A DNA stretch of 64,000 bases from Limnovirga soli. Lineage in GTDB: Bacteria > Bacteroidota > Bacteroidia > Chitinophagales > Chitinophagaceae. The stretch lies in contig NZ_WHPF01000016.1 in assembly GCF_013106755.1 (NCBI RefSeq), positions 50,966 to 114,965 on the forward strand. Direction: 5' to 3'. The notes beneath the pieces are model-generated. The model ran no database searches. It had not been told where the DNA came from and was given only the letters and a program-made list of their open reading frames with translations. The translations under genes were made by a program, and so were the position numbers. Positions 1 to 9,045 of this stretch are shown here, one piece after another. Each line of letters begins with the position of its first letter. Positions within the stretch are counted from its first letter, which is position 1.

Positions 1-106
1 CATCTTCTGCCTGTATTACACGCAACTGTTCATCAAACTGAGTAGTATTGCCTCCATCGGGGCTGGCAATGCGGAAAACAAGTTTGGCTAAATACCAGTT
101 TTGCAT
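1..106 (-). CDS. DUF4288 domain protein, N-terminal fragment cut by window edge
   Basis: An ATG at 104-106 on the minus strand opens a frame that runs off the window edge without a stop after 35 codons. The peptide begins MQNWYLAKLVFRIASPDGG and continues TTQFDEQLRVIQAED. The W-[YF]-[LV]-AKLV-[FY] start and the QFDEQLR segment resemble the small DUF4288 family, whose function is unknown. Only the N-terminus is present, so the assignment rests on about a third of the usual length. Confidence 0.6.
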   Translation of the reverse strand, partial: MQNWYLAKLVFRIASPDGGNTTQFDEQLRVIQAED

Positions 107-195
107 ATTGGTTAATTTATTTGGTATCAGAAATAAGTAAATGGTTAAATAAAAATTTATTGCTTTTTGTTACCGGCTGTATCAATAATAATGAA

Positions 196-240
196 GCTTT
201 ACTTGCCACGCTCGGTTCAAGGTTCCTCTTACATGGCAAC
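196..240 (-). repeat. Interspersed intergenic repeat, core B
   Basis: Copy of the B core (minus orientation): GCTTTACTTGCCACGCTCGG followed by a GGTTCC segment and CATGGCAAC. TTGCCACG and CATGGCAA can pair as the stem of a hairpin. It lies in the gap between the DUF4288 fragment and the LiaF-like gene. Confidence 0.75.
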
Positions 241-290
241 TTTTTAAATGGAGTAGGATATTCATTTGGTAAATACCCTACGCCATTTGT

Positions 291-1064
291 TTATCCAAAG
301 CTGGTAATTTCCAATCCGCCAAAAATGGTGTTGCCTTTTAAAATCAATATTTTATTGGGGTCTACGCGGGTAGCAACTACGGGTCTTTTATCTTCTACGC
401 CACCAAAAACAGCGGTAATTTCAGTTTTTACATCCCAGTGTGGAGGTACCACCAGTTTGGTGCCACCAAATACCTGATTGGCTTCCAATACCACAGTTCC
501 TTGAATGTCAGCCTGCGAAAGGTCAACTTGTGCACCACCCATAAAGCAGTTTATTTCACCTCCTTTAAAATTCTTTGACACTATGATTTTATTGGCTCCG
601 CCAAATACCGAATTCACTTCAATATACTCGCCCTCATCAGTGCTGGCAAATGAGCTGGAAGTACCCATTGTAGGGTTATAGCCTTTCCAGGAATGACGCA
701 TTTTACGCCAGTTATCATCTCTTTTCCAGCTATGTTTGGGGCGGGTAATAAATATTAAACCCACTGCAATTACTGCAATTGGTACAAAATACATATGCAG
801 GTTTATATCTGTTACCATATCATCCCATAAAAAAATACCGCCTACCGCTATCAGTATAAGCCAGCTGCCACCTTTAAAATTGCTTTGAAAGCCTTTTAGT
901 ACGCCAATACCTATTAAAAGCATTTGCCATGATAATACCCAGGAAGGCAATCCAATATTTAATTTATCGGCAAATAATAGTATACCCACGGCAATTAGGA
1001 AAAGTCCGGTCCAAACACGGTTATTATTGTTTTTTGTTAGTTGAGTTTCTTGTTGCTGTTCCAT
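291..1064 (-). CDS. LiaF-like / DUF5668 membrane protein
   Basis: 257 aa. The first ~110 residues form four hydrophobic segments (about 19-35, 41-57, 64-80 and 88-106), as in the LiaF/DUF5668 transmembrane region. A short basic linker follows. The C-terminal ~110 residues carry repeated FGG turns (VFGGAN, CFMGGAQ, VFGGTK, VFGGVE, IFGGLE), the repeating beta structure of the LiaF C-terminal 'cell wall-active antibiotics response' domain. In Firmicutes LiaF tunes a two-component envelope-stress system. No kinase or regulator pair is next to it here, so its role in this organism is unknown. ATG start at 1062-1064. Confidence 0.8.
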   Translation of the reverse strand: MEQQQETQLTKNNNNRVWTGLFLIAVGILLFADKLNIGLPSWVLSWQMLLIGIGVLKGFQSNFKGGSWLILIAVGGIFLWDDMVTDINLHMYFVPIAVIAVGLIFITRPKHSWKRDDNWRKMRHSWKGYNPTMGTSSSFASTDEGEYIEVNSVFGGANKIIVSKNFKGGEINCFMGGAQVDLSQADIQGTVVLEANQVFGGTKLVVPPHWDVKTEITAVFGGVEDKRPVVATRVDPNKILILKGNTIFGGLEITSFG

Positions 1065-1196
1065 TGTATTGTAGTTTTTGTTTTGATTGATGACTCAAAA
1101 CTATATAAAGCCTGTTTTGCTGAAAAGGCAGAATAGGTTGTTATGCCAAAAGCGTAGGTAAAGCCGGTTAAAATATCGGTGAAAATGCAGGGGATT

Positions 1197-2129
1197 TTAT
1201 TCCGAAGGTAAACCGGGTGTATTTTTTTGCCAGCTAATTACAAAAATGCCTGTTAATACCAGTATGGTGCCTATAATTTGTGTGGCCACAATAGGTTCGC
1301 CCAAAAATATATGTGCCTGTATAATGGTTGATACCGGCCCAATACTGGTTACTACGGCAGAATTGTTAGAGCCAATTTTTTTTATGCCATAGCTCAGCAT
1401 AAAGGAGGGAATAACAGTAGCAGCAATGGCCAGCAAAATAACATATTGCAATAGTTCTTTACTCCACACAATACTGCTAAAAGAGGATGTGATGAGGAAA
1501 TGGGTAAATATACCAGCAGTTGCCGTTAGCATAGCATAAGTGGTAAACTTAGAAGCGCCTATTTTAGGTATTAATTGTCCGCTGCTAACCAGATAGCAAG
1601 AATAGGTAACTGCACATAGAAAAATAAGAAAACAGCCCCATAAAAAATTAGGGGTGGAATTATCGAAATGCAATTCGCCAAAGAAGGCCAGGCCAATACC
1701 AACATAGGTTATTAATAAGGCCAACTGTTGCTGGCGGTTTATTTTTTGTTTAAACCAGGCGGCATTTATTAATACTACAAATGTGGGGTACAAAAATAAA
1801 ATCAGCCTTTCCATGCCGGCGGACACATATTGTAATCCTACAAAATCTAGCAGGCTGCTAATATAATAACCCAGTATACCTGTAACGCTGATGAGAATCC
1901 ACTCTTTGCGGGTTAAGGCAATATTATCTTTTTTATTATTGTTGAAAAAAGCAGCACCAACATAAAAAGGCGTGGAAAAAAGCATTCGCAGCGTTAGCAA
2001 TGATAAGGCTGGTATAGCCAAATCGGCGAATGCTTTTTTTATGATAATAGCTTTGGTGGAGAATAATACAGATCCCACAAAGGTTATTATAAACCCAACC
2101 AGATAATTTTTTTGTTTGGCATCTGACAT
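1197..2129 (-). CDS. EamA/DMT family transporter
   Basis: 310 aa with about ten hydrophobic helices in two related halves (roughly 10-145 and 165-300), the layout of the EamA drug/metabolite transporter superfamily. The first helix begins after YLVGFIITFVGSVLFSTKAI, and the last half ends with a helix containing GTILVLTGIFVIS. Family members export or import small metabolites, and the substrate cannot be read from sequence. It stands alone, with repeat DNA upstream. ATG start at 2127-2129. Confidence 0.85.
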   Translation of the reverse strand: MSDAKQKNYLVGFIITFVGSVLFSTKAIIIKKAFADLAIPALSLLTLRMLFSTPFYVGAAFFNNNKKDNIALTRKEWILISVTGILGYYISSLLDFVGLQYVSAGMERLILFLYPTFVVLINAAWFKQKINRQQQLALLITYVGIGLAFFGELHFDNSTPNFLWGCFLIFLCAVTYSCYLVSSGQLIPKIGASKFTTYAMLTATAGIFTHFLITSSFSSIVWSKELLQYVILLAIAATVIPSFMLSYGIKKIGSNNSAVVTSIGPVSTIIQAHIFLGEPIVATQIIGTILVLTGIFVISWQKNTPGLPSE

Positions 2130-2159
2130 TCAAAAAATATATGGATAATGAAGTGCTGT

Positions 2160-2243
2160 TGGCTGTTGTTAAGCTGCTGGCAGCGATGAACGTACAAGAG
2201 TGCGACGCAAGTAAAGCTGAATAGTATTACTTAGGCCTGGTAC
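2160..2243 (+). repeat. Interspersed intergenic repeat, core A
   Basis: Plus orientation. Core GTACAAGAGTGCGACGCAAG at 2192-2211, followed by TAAAGCTG and, about 20 nt on, a GGCCTGG flank. GGCTGTTGTTAAGCTGCTGG lies upstream. Intergenic between the EamA gene and dapD. Confidence 0.9.
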
Positions 2244-2267
2244 ATAAAATGTACGATTTAATCCTAT

Positions 2268-3080
2268 TTAAACGCTTACATTAAAATCTCTCAATGCATC
2301 GTTCAGACTTGTTTTAAGATCGGTGCTAGGTTTGCGTTGTCCAATAATTAACGCACAGCTTACCCCGAATGAACCGGCTGCAAAATCTTTATTATAAGTG
2401 CCAGGAATAACTACACTTCTTGCCGGTACACGGCCTTTATATTCAATAGGTGATGGCCCGCTTACATCAATGATTTTGGTGGATTGGGTAAGCACCACAT
2501 TGGCTCCCAGTACTGCTTCTTTTTCAACAATTACACCTTCCACAACTATGCAGCGGCTGCCAATAAAACATCCATCTTCAATAATAACGGGGGTAGCCTG
2601 CAGTGGTTCTAGTACACCGCCAATGCCTACGCCACCGCTAAGGTGAACGCCTTTGCCAATTTGTGCGCAACTGCCTACAGTGGCCCAAGTATCAACCATG
2701 GTGCCTTCATCTACATAGGCGCCAATATTTACATAGCTGGGCATAAGCACTACATTTTTGGCAAGATATGCGCCATAGCGTGCCACTGCATGTGGTACGG
2801 CACGTACACCCAATTCTTTGTAATTGCTTTTAAGCAGCATTTTATCGTAAAACTCAAACGGTTCAATGGTCCAGGTTTGCATTTGCTGAATGCCAAAATA
2901 CATAAGAATAGCTTGTTTAACCCATTCATTCACCACCCAGCCATTTTCGGTTGGGGCTGCGGTACGAAGGCGGCCTTTATCCACTTCTTCAATAACTGCA
3001 CGTACTGCATTGCTATAGGTTTCGTCTTTTAATAACTCACGGTTACTCCATGCTTCGTTAATAAGATTCTTTAGATCCAT
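2268..3080 (-). CDS. dapD: 2,3,4,5-tetrahydropyridine-2,6-dicarboxylate N-succinyltransferase
   Basis: 270 aa. DapD transfers succinyl from succinyl-CoA to tetrahydrodipicolinate in the lysine/diaminopimelate pathway. The N-terminal helical domain is followed from about residue 100 by left-handed beta-helix hexapeptide repeats (GAYVDEGTMVDTWATVGSCA, then IGKGVHLSGGVGIGG and IIEDGCFIGSRCIVVEGV). These include the GTMVDTW and GGVLEP segments typical of DapD. The frame extends upstream to 3149, but the ATG at 3078-3080 gives MDLKNLINEAW, the usual family start. Other dap genes are not in the window. Confidence 0.95.
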   Translation of the reverse strand: MDLKNLINEAWSNRELLKDETYSNAVRAVIEEVDKGRLRTAAPTENGWVVNEWVKQAILMYFGIQQMQTWTIEPFEFYDKMLLKSNYKELGVRAVPHAVARYGAYLAKNVVLMPSYVNIGAYVDEGTMVDTWATVGSCAQIGKGVHLSGGVGIGGVLEPLQATPVIIEDGCFIGSRCIVVEGVIVEKEAVLGANVVLTQSTKIIDVSGPSPIEYKGRVPARSVVIPGTYNKDFAAGSFGVSCALIIGQRKPSTDLKTSLNDALRDFNVSV

Positions 3081-3220
3081 TGCGCTTCGTTTTTTTGCAA
3101 ACATAAACATTATGTATAAAAGCGGTTGACTGAAACTATTTTTGCACAATAGGGATGTGCATTTTTATTTGCATTTTTGCAATGGATATTAGCGCATCTT
3201 CACCAATAAAAGCGGGCAGC

Positions 3221-4372
3221 ATGAATATTGCATTTGATGCAAAACGGGCATATAATAACGGAACTGGTTTAGGCCATTATAGCCGAACCCTGATCAGTTC
3301 GCTTGCAGGCAATTATCCTGAAAATGAATACTTTTTATGTACCCCAAAAATTTCTGACCGGTTTAATACTGCTGCTTATAAAAATGTGCATGTGGTTAGT
3401 CCGCAGCATTTTCCTTCCACCATTTTTACCAGTTTATGGAGAAGCAGCTGGGTAAAAAAAGATTTACAGCAACAGCATATTGAATTGTACCATGGGTTAA
3501 GCCATGAGATACCGGTAGGTATTGAGCGTACGGGTATTGGCACGGTAGTAACCATTCACGATCTGATTTTTGAGCGTTATCCAAAACAGTATAACCCCAT
3601 TGATGTGCAGATTTACAGAAGTAAGTTTAGCAATGCATGTAAACATGCCAACCGAATTATTGCTATAAGTGAACAAACCAAGCAGGATATTATTCAATTT
3701 TATAAAATACCCGGGCAAAAAATAGAAGTGTGTTACCAGAGTTGCCATGCTGCATTTGGCTTTACTGTAGATGAAGCCGAAAAGCAGCGGATTAAACAAT
3801 TATACCGCTTACCTGATCATTTTTATTTGTATGTGGGCTCTATTATTGAGCGTAAAAATTTATTAACCATTTGTAAGGCCATACAATTACTTGGTAAAAA
3901 ATTACCTTATCCATTACTGGTGATAGGAGAGGGCGGCGCTTATAAAAAAGAAGTGCTTGCATATATAAAGCAAAATGGATTAGAAAATAGTATTCGATTA
4001 TTGTCGGATGAGGAAAGCATAAAAAATATTCCCGGTTACCGCACAGCGGCAGATTTTCCTGCCATTTACCAACAGGCATCGGCAATGATTTATCCCTCCA
4101 TTTTTGAAGGATTTGGTATTCCGGTTTTAGAGGCATTATGGAGTAAGATTCCAGTAATTACAAGTAATATATCCTGTTTGCCCGAAGCTGGAGGGCCCGG
4201 TGCATTTTATATTGACCCCTTCAACCAAAATGAATTAGCAGCTGTTATGTTACAGGTAGCAGAAGATGATGCTTTGCGCCAGCAATCCATAGCAACCGGC
4301 TGGCAATATGCGCAACGGTTTACACAAGCGGCCTGCGCCGAAGCCGTAATGCAGGTATATAAACAAATTTAA
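3221..4372 (+). CDS. Glycosyltransferase, GT4 family
   Basis: 383 aa from the ATG at 3221 (MNIAFDAKRAYNNGTGLGHY). In-frame ATG at 3182 is a possible earlier start. The N-terminal GT-B fold carries the glycine-rich NGTGLGHYSR loop. The C-terminal half carries YVGSIIERKNL and the EX7E nucleotide-sugar motif in FEGFGIPVLEALW. Such enzymes transfer sugars from nucleotide donors to polysaccharide, LPS or glycoprotein acceptors in the cytoplasm. Acceptor and donor are unknown. The stop is two bases before the YrdC gene, so the two are probably cotranscribed. Confidence 0.88.
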   Translation: MNIAFDAKRAYNNGTGLGHYSRTLISSLAGNYPENEYFLCTPKISDRFNTAAYKNVHVVSPQHFPSTIFTSLWRSSWVKKDLQQQHIELYHGLSHEIPVGIERTGIGTVVTIHDLIFERYPKQYNPIDVQIYRSKFSNACKHANRIIAISEQTKQDIIQFYKIPGQKIEVCYQSCHAAFGFTVDEAEKQRIKQLYRLPDHFYLYVGSIIERKNLLTICKAIQLLGKKLPYPLLVIGEGGAYKKEVLAYIKQNGLENSIRLLSDEESIKNIPGYRTAADFPAIYQQASAMIYPSIFEGFGIPVLEALWSKIPVITSNISCLPEAGGPGAFYIDPFNQNELAAVMLQVAEDDALRQQSIATGWQYAQRFTQAACAEAVMQVYKQI

Positions 4373-4374
4373 TT

Positions 4375-4944
4375 ATGATTGATTTTAGTACAGATATTGA
4401 AGCCTGTTTGGCACATTTACACGCAGGTGGTATTATTCTTTATCCAACCGATACGGTGTGGGGTATTGGTTGCGATGCCACCAACGAAGCTGCAGTTGAA
4501 AAAATTATTGCATTAAAGCAAAGGCCCGATGATAAAAGTTTTGTGGTATTGGTGGCATCCGAAAGAGAGGTATTGCAGTATATAGCTGCTCCCGATTTGG
4601 CTTTGTTTGATTATTTGGATGAACAGCAAAAACCCACCACCGTTATTTATGACCATGCACTGGATATTGCCTCCAATGTATTGGCTGCCGATGGCTCAGT
4701 TGCTTTGCGTATTTGTAAGGATGAATTTTGCAAACACCTGATTAAACGTTTTAGAAAGCCATTGGTAAGTACTTCGGCCAATATTAGTGGAATGCCCGCT
4801 GCAACTGTATTTGCCGAAATTAATGAAGCCATAAAACAGGGTGTTGATTATGTGGTACAATACCGTCAGCAGGATAATACACCACAACAGCCATCTTCCA
4901 TAATTCGTTGGCAAAATGGGACTGTAACTATTATTAGGGCTTAA
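4375..4944 (+). CDS. L-threonylcarbamoyladenylate synthase family protein (YrdC/Sua5)
   Basis: 189 aa, a single YrdC domain with no Sua5 C-terminal extension. The enzyme makes threonylcarbamoyl-AMP from threonine, bicarbonate and ATP for t6A modification of tRNAs reading ANN codons. Diagnostic stretches are GGIILYPTDTVWGIGCDATN, the nucleotide-binding KQRPDDKSFVVLV and STSANISGMPA. It follows the glycosyltransferase after two bases. TsaC and the less understood YciO paralogue cannot be separated with certainty, but the strong KxR...S signature favours TsaC function. Confidence 0.9.
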   Translation: MIDFSTDIEACLAHLHAGGIILYPTDTVWGIGCDATNEAAVEKIIALKQRPDDKSFVVLVASEREVLQYIAAPDLALFDYLDEQQKPTTVIYDHALDIASNVLAADGSVALRICKDEFCKHLIKRFRKPLVSTSANISGMPAATVFAEINEAIKQGVDYVVQYRQQDNTPQQPSSIIRWQNGTVTIIRA

Positions 4945-4949
4945 TTTTT

Positions 4950-5020
4950 TGCACCCTGCAATACCGCAATAGGTGGCTTTACTTGCGTCGCACTCTTGTG
5001 CTGCATAACCAGTAGCAGCT
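4950..5020 (-). repeat. Interspersed intergenic repeat, core A
   Basis: Minus orientation. Core CTTGCGTCGCACTCTTGTGC at 4982-5001, preceded by GGCTTTA and followed by TGCATAACCAGTAGCAGCTA. The latter matches the reverse complement of the flank of the copy at 16.27 kb. It sits between the convergent ends of the YrdC and OstA-like genes and touches the OstA-like stop region. Confidence 0.9.
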
Positions 5021-6698
5021 ATTGATCTTCAAAAAGTGAGTACTTGGTTTTTGGCCTTTTTTCATCCAGCCATTTAAAACCACGCAATCTTATTTCTTCA
5101 TGGTTTACCTGGCGCATAGGATAAGTAATGCCCTGCAGGTTACTTCTAAAAACTACCCGTTCTGGTTTTTTAGATTCAAAATACATATCAATAATGTCTG
5201 ATGAAGCTTTGTTTACGCCAATAAATTTATTATAATCATCCTGGCCATAATAAATACTTTCCGAGTTGCCTTTGGCCCTTAAATGGTGTATATCTCCATT
5301 GGTAAAATCACCATTGATAGTACGGCCTTTTATCTGGTTATAATACAATTGCCCCACTTTGCTAATAGCCAACGCATTTTCAAATACAAATAATCGTTTG
5401 GGCTTTTTATTTTCTGTATACAGATAAATGGTATCACCGGTAATCTGGTTGTCTCTTGCCCATACCACAGGATCTTTAAATAAACGGAAAACAGAATCTT
5501 CAGCGCTATAAAATAAACTGTCGCCCACAGCCTGTAACGAATCAGAGTAAATGCGTACATGATAATAAGCTTCAAAAAAACGGTCGGAACTATCCGTTTT
5601 GTTTTCTGATGCTGAATCTTTTATATGTAGAGAATCTGTTGAACGGGAAGAATCCTTTACAATTGGATTATCCAAAATAAATGGCACTACCCTTGATTTG
5701 CGCAGTGTGGATAATTTGGCAGAATACATGGTATCTGCCGCAATAAAAATGGAATCATTCTCTTGTTTTATAATCATCACCGGTTTTTCGGTAGCAAGAA
5801 AAGAACCATCCTTTCTGTTGGTGTTTAAATGGTTTGCCAGCAGGGTAATATTTTGTACGGTGTCTTTATACACCACACGGCCACGGGCTTCACCAAAACC
5901 GGTTGAGTCGTCATTAGCCACATCATCAGCAATTAATATAGTGCTGCCATCCTGGATTTCTGGTCTTTTACCAAAATAGGCTTTTTTATTTTTGGTATCG
6001 TAATAACCATCGGTAGTATATATTTTCTTTCTGCCACTATCCGATGTAATATAAGTAGGGGACACAAATGTAGAAATACCGGTATAGGTATTATATACCA
6101 ATGTGTCTGTTTTTATGGTGTAATCAGGGTTAACCAAAACAACGTTTTTCTTGAAATATACATCCCGGGTTTCTTCATAATAAAAAGCTTCTTTGCTGGT
6201 TAGGGTAGTTTTATCGTTTACTACTTTACCTCCTGTAGTGTAAACACCAATTTTTGTAAGCATATCATAATCCAGCTGCGAAGTGGTAAGTATACCTTTA
6301 CCATCTGTAAGTTTTACGTTGCCGGTAAGTTTAGCTTTTTTTTCCTTGCCTAAATATTTAAGATAATCTGAGTAAATCTGCAGACTGTCATTATCGTTAA
6401 TGTGTACATGGCCAAAGGATTCTAAAACATTGGTCACCGTATTTATAGAGGCACTATCACAATAAAATAAAGAAGTTTCTTGCTGCACTGCTACTTTACC
6501 TGCCAGTGTTTGAAATTTATTAAGGGAGTCTTTATCCAGAAAACCTAATCTGTCTGCATGTATAATAATTATTTGTCTGATGGCAGCAATACTATCTTTA
6601 GCGGTAACAGGTACGGGCTGTTGTGCCTGTGCAGCTGTAAAGCCAAAACAAAACAATACTATGCAAACTATAAAACGCAATGTATATATGCCTTTCAT
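5019..6698 (-). CDS. OstA-like (LptA/OstA family) periplasmic protein
   Basis: 559 aa with an N-terminal signal peptide (hydrophobic stretch 8-24, cleavage near AQAQQ). The body is a long series of short beta strands of the OstA/LptA-like type (for example FGHVHINDNDSLQIYSDYL, LTGNVKLTDGKGILTTSQLD). This fold forms the periplasmic bridge that carries lipopolysaccharide to the outer membrane. Bacteroidota have such large OstA-like proteins instead of short LptA. It starts two bases after the MlaD-like gene ends, in the same operon, and an LptD-like gene lies divergently 2.3 kb upstream. An LPS-transport role is inferred from fold and context. Confidence 0.85.
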   Translation of the reverse strand: MKGIYTLRFIVCIVLFCFGFTAAQAQQPVPVTAKDSIAAIRQIIIIHADRLGFLDKDSLNKFQTLAGKVAVQQETSLFYCDSASINTVTNVLESFGHVHINDNDSLQIYSDYLKYLGKEKKAKLTGNVKLTDGKGILTTSQLDYDMLTKIGVYTTGGKVVNDKTTLTSKEAFYYEETRDVYFKKNVVLVNPDYTIKTDTLVYNTYTGISTFVSPTYITSDSGRKKIYTTDGYYDTKNKKAYFGKRPEIQDGSTILIADDVANDDSTGFGEARGRVVYKDTVQNITLLANHLNTNRKDGSFLATEKPVMIIKQENDSIFIAADTMYSAKLSTLRKSRVVPFILDNPIVKDSSRSTDSLHIKDSASENKTDSSDRFFEAYYHVRIYSDSLQAVGDSLFYSAEDSVFRLFKDPVVWARDNQITGDTIYLYTENKKPKRLFVFENALAISKVGQLYYNQIKGRTINGDFTNGDIHHLRAKGNSESIYYGQDDYNKFIGVNKASSDIIDMYFESKKPERVVFRSNLQGITYPMRQVNHEEIRLRGFKWLDEKRPKTKYSLFEDQ

Positions 6699-6700
6699 TA

Positions 6701-7714
6701 TTACTTAAGTGTTTTGGTAGAATCTGTTAAAGGCAAAGGCTCTACCAGATAGCCGCCTTTATCTTTTTTACCAAAAACAGAAATATTTACATAACGTTTC
6801 GGGTGGGCACGAAGATCGTCCATAAGCACATTGGCACTGCGTATGGTATTGTTAATGTTGTTGTAGAATTGTTTATCGTTTATCAAAGCGCCTAAAGTGC
6901 CATCTGTTGAATTTACTTTGGCCATAATATCATTTAGTTTTTCAACAGTACCTTTCAGGCTGTTAACTGCGCCATCAATATCGGCTTTGGAAAGATTGTC
7001 GGTCGTTTTTTCAATGTTACTCATCATATTTGTGATTTTCTCATTATTATCCGCCAGGTTTTTGGTAAAGCTGTTTACATTTTCCAGTGATTTTGATAAG
7101 GTACCTGATTGCTCATTTAGCATAGATGGCAATGCCGCTGCCGATACCACCAAACTGGCTGTTACCTTATTTAAATTACCAATAACACTTTGCAAATTGC
7201 CTTTTGTATTGGGATCCAATACCGTATTTATATTTCTTAACACCGTATCCAGCGAAGCCAGCGTAGCTTTTAGCTGATCTGCCACTGGTGTAATTTTACC
7301 AGATAATTCACCCAGTAAACCCGAATTGTTCGAGGTAGTAATGGTGTCTCCGTTGTTAATATATTTTGTGCTGTTACCTGTGGTAATAACAATGGCGGGA
7401 GAACCAAGCGGAGAGGATTCAATAACCGCAACCGAGTTATCAGGAATCAGGTAGTCGCCATTTAGTTTTACGCCAACAACAACTGAGCTTATATTGTTAT
7501 CTGCCGCTACAATATCGTATACACTGCCTATTTGAAAGCCGTTAATAAATACCGGATTCGATGGCATTAATTTCTTCGTGTCGCTGTATTTGGCGTAAAT
7601 AAAAGTGCCGGTTTTAAACAGGCTGCGGCCTTTTAAAAAATTAAAACCCAATATTAAAAAGGTAATGGCTACAGCGGTTAGTGCGCCAATTTTTGTTTCG
7701 TTATTTATTTTCAC
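6701..7714 (-). CDS. MlaD/MCE family lipid transport protein
   Basis: 337 aa. One N-terminal membrane anchor (about residues 10-27, GALTAVAITFLILGFNFLKG) precedes a single MCE domain (about 36-115, with SNPVFINGFQIGSVYDI). A long Asn/Ser-rich helical tail follows, as in substrate-binding subunits of Mla-type phospholipid transporters. The start is the GTG at 7712-7714 (MKINNETKIGAL). The frame is open further upstream, but that part is repeat DNA. No MlaE or MlaF gene is next to it here; in the window it pairs with the amidase and the OstA-like gene. Confidence 0.85.
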   Translation of the reverse strand: MKINNETKIGALTAVAITFLILGFNFLKGRSLFKTGTFIYAKYSDTKKLMPSNPVFINGFQIGSVYDIVAADNNISSVVVGVKLNGDYLIPDNSVAVIESSPLGSPAIVITTGNSTKYINNGDTITTSNNSGLLGELSGKITPVADQLKATLASLDTVLRNINTVLDPNTKGNLQSVIGNLNKVTASLVVSAAALPSMLNEQSGTLSKSLENVNSFTKNLADNNEKITNMMSNIEKTTDNLSKADIDGAVNSLKGTVEKLNDIMAKVNSTDGTLGALINDKQFYNNINNTIRSANVLMDDLRAHPKRYVNISVFGKKDKGGYLVEPLPLTDSTKTLK

Positions 7715-7744
7715 AATACATTTTTTTAGTGTTTGTTCTTTATT

Positions 7745-7815
7745 GTTGCATGGTGTTGTTGCAGTACAAGTGTGCGACGCAAGAGGCGATGCCATAAGTG
7801 CTTTTGCCGGGCTCC
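7745..7815 (+). repeat. Interspersed intergenic repeat, core A
   Basis: Plus orientation. Core GTACAAGTGTGCGACGCAAG at 7764-7783, with GCCGGGC flank at 7806-7812. It lies directly upstream of the MlaD-like gene start and next to a family C repeat. Confidence 0.9.
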
Positions 7816-7840
7816 TAAAAATGCTTTTTTCTTATTTTTT

Positions 7841-7919
7841 GGCGTTACCCTTTCGGGTCGGGCTTTACGCTGCAAGTCCTCGCTGCGCTGCGGGCTTTCC
7901 GCTTCAATCCCTAACGCAT
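7841..7919 (+). repeat. Intergenic repeat family C
   Basis: About 79 bp running from GGCGTTACCCTTTCGGGTCG through GGCTTTACGCTGCAAGTCC and CGCTGCGCTGCGGGC to CAATCCCTAACGCA. It contains internal inverted segments (ACCCTTTCGGGT; GCTGCGCTGCGGGC). It closely matches copies near 55.2, 56.7 and 57.9 kb. Confidence 0.85.
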
Positions 7920-8055
7920 ACCATGTAATAACAAAGAACTATATAATACCAATATTATGCAATATTAATATTAAGTGCCATAATTGCGGGCACAAAACTA
8001 ATGGTTATGTAAAAGGTGGTTGATAAAGTTTTGTAAAATGTGTTACCCGGCCTTG

Positions 8056-8976
8056 TTATTCCTGGGTTTTAGGATGCTCGAGTGAATACCTGTAACGCTT
8101 TAAGGCTTTTACAATTACGTCGGCAGTTTCCTGTTGGCCTTTCTCGCTATTAAGATAGTCTTCTTCTTCGGCATTGGTTATATACCCGGTTTCTACCAAT
8201 ACGCTTGGCATGGCGGTGGCTTGTAATACCCAAATTCCTACCTGTCTTTGCAATGCCTCTCTAACTGAGCGGCCAATGCTGGCAAATTCTTCTTCTACCG
8301 TTAATGCCAAACTTGCACTGCGCTGAAAATATTGCTGTGTTTTTAAAGCATATAAAATTCGTTTTTCGGGAGAATCGGGGTCAAAATCGCTTACCTGTGC
8401 GTACATGGTACTATCAATATATAATGATTCGTTTTCACGCATGGCCAGTTCCTTATCATCGTTTTTATGTACCGCCCAAATATAAGTAGATGCACCTTTG
8501 GCAGGGCTTGGGGTTGTCCATGTGCGGTATTGAGGTACTTTGCGGGTATGTTTCTTTTTGTTTTTGCCTTTACCCGTATAATAGGTTTGGGTTTTATAGC
8601 CAATTAACTCACTGTGTTTTTGTGCGGGTGCCGCATCGCAGTGAATAGAAATAAATAAATCGCCTTTGGCATTATTGGCTTTATTGGCTTTTACAGGTGG
8701 TGGGTCGAACACATCGGTGGTTCTTGTCATAACCACATTTACATCGGGCATGGCATCCTGTAAGGTTTGCTGTAATTTAAGCGCAATGGCTAGTGTAAGG
8801 TCTTTTTCCCATGAGTAAGCCCCTTTGGCACCACCATCTTCTCCGCCATGGCCGGCATCAATAACAATTGTTTTAATACCTTGCTTTTGAAAAGGTATTT
8901 CTGTTACATAGGTAAAAGAAGAGATTATTGATAAACAAGTGATTACTGTTGCAGCAAAAAATATTTTTTTCAACAT
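8056..8976 (-). CDS. N-acetylmuramoyl-L-alanine amidase (Amidase_3)
   Basis: 306 aa with a signal or anchor segment at residues 4-23. It cleaves the lactyl-alanine bond between peptidoglycan glycan and stem peptide in the periplasm. Zinc ligands of the Amidase_3 fold are visible: H43 in IDAGHGGEDGGA, E57 in WEKDL and H112 in ISIHCDA. The catalytic Glu is in SVLVETGYITN near the C-terminus. A Lys/Thr-rich insertion between about 118 and 200 (GKGKNKKKHTRKVP) lengthens the domain relative to short AmiC-type enzymes. First gene of the amidase-MlaD-OstA-like set. Confidence 0.93.
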   Translation of the reverse strand: MLKKIFFAATVITCLSIISSFTYVTEIPFQKQGIKTIVIDAGHGGEDGGAKGAYSWEKDLTLAIALKLQQTLQDAMPDVNVVMTRTTDVFDPPPVKANKANNAKGDLFISIHCDAAPAQKHSELIGYKTQTYYTGKGKNKKKHTRKVPQYRTWTTPSPAKGASTYIWAVHKNDDKELAMRENESLYIDSTMYAQVSDFDPDSPEKRILYALKTQQYFQRSASLALTVEEEFASIGRSVREALQRQVGIWVLQATAMPSVLVETGYITNAEEEDYLNSEKGQQETADVIVKALKRYRYSLEHPKTQE

Positions 8977-9045
8977 ATTTATAGTTCATTAAACGTATTC
9001 TTCACAAATCATTTATGCATTAAGCCCTATTTTTGCCCGGTACTT

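Noticed and set aside
121..477. 118-aa plus-strand frame
   Set aside because: It begins in intergenic DNA, crosses a B repeat and then runs antisense through the LiaF-like gene; composition is not protein-like.
7715..7795. Extended mlaD N-terminus
   Set aside because: Coded by a core A repeat; the GTG at 7714 gives the normal family start.
7605..8023. Two plus-strand frames between mlaD and the amidase gene
   Set aside because: They run through repeats A and C and over the mlaD 5' end; both are repeat shadows.
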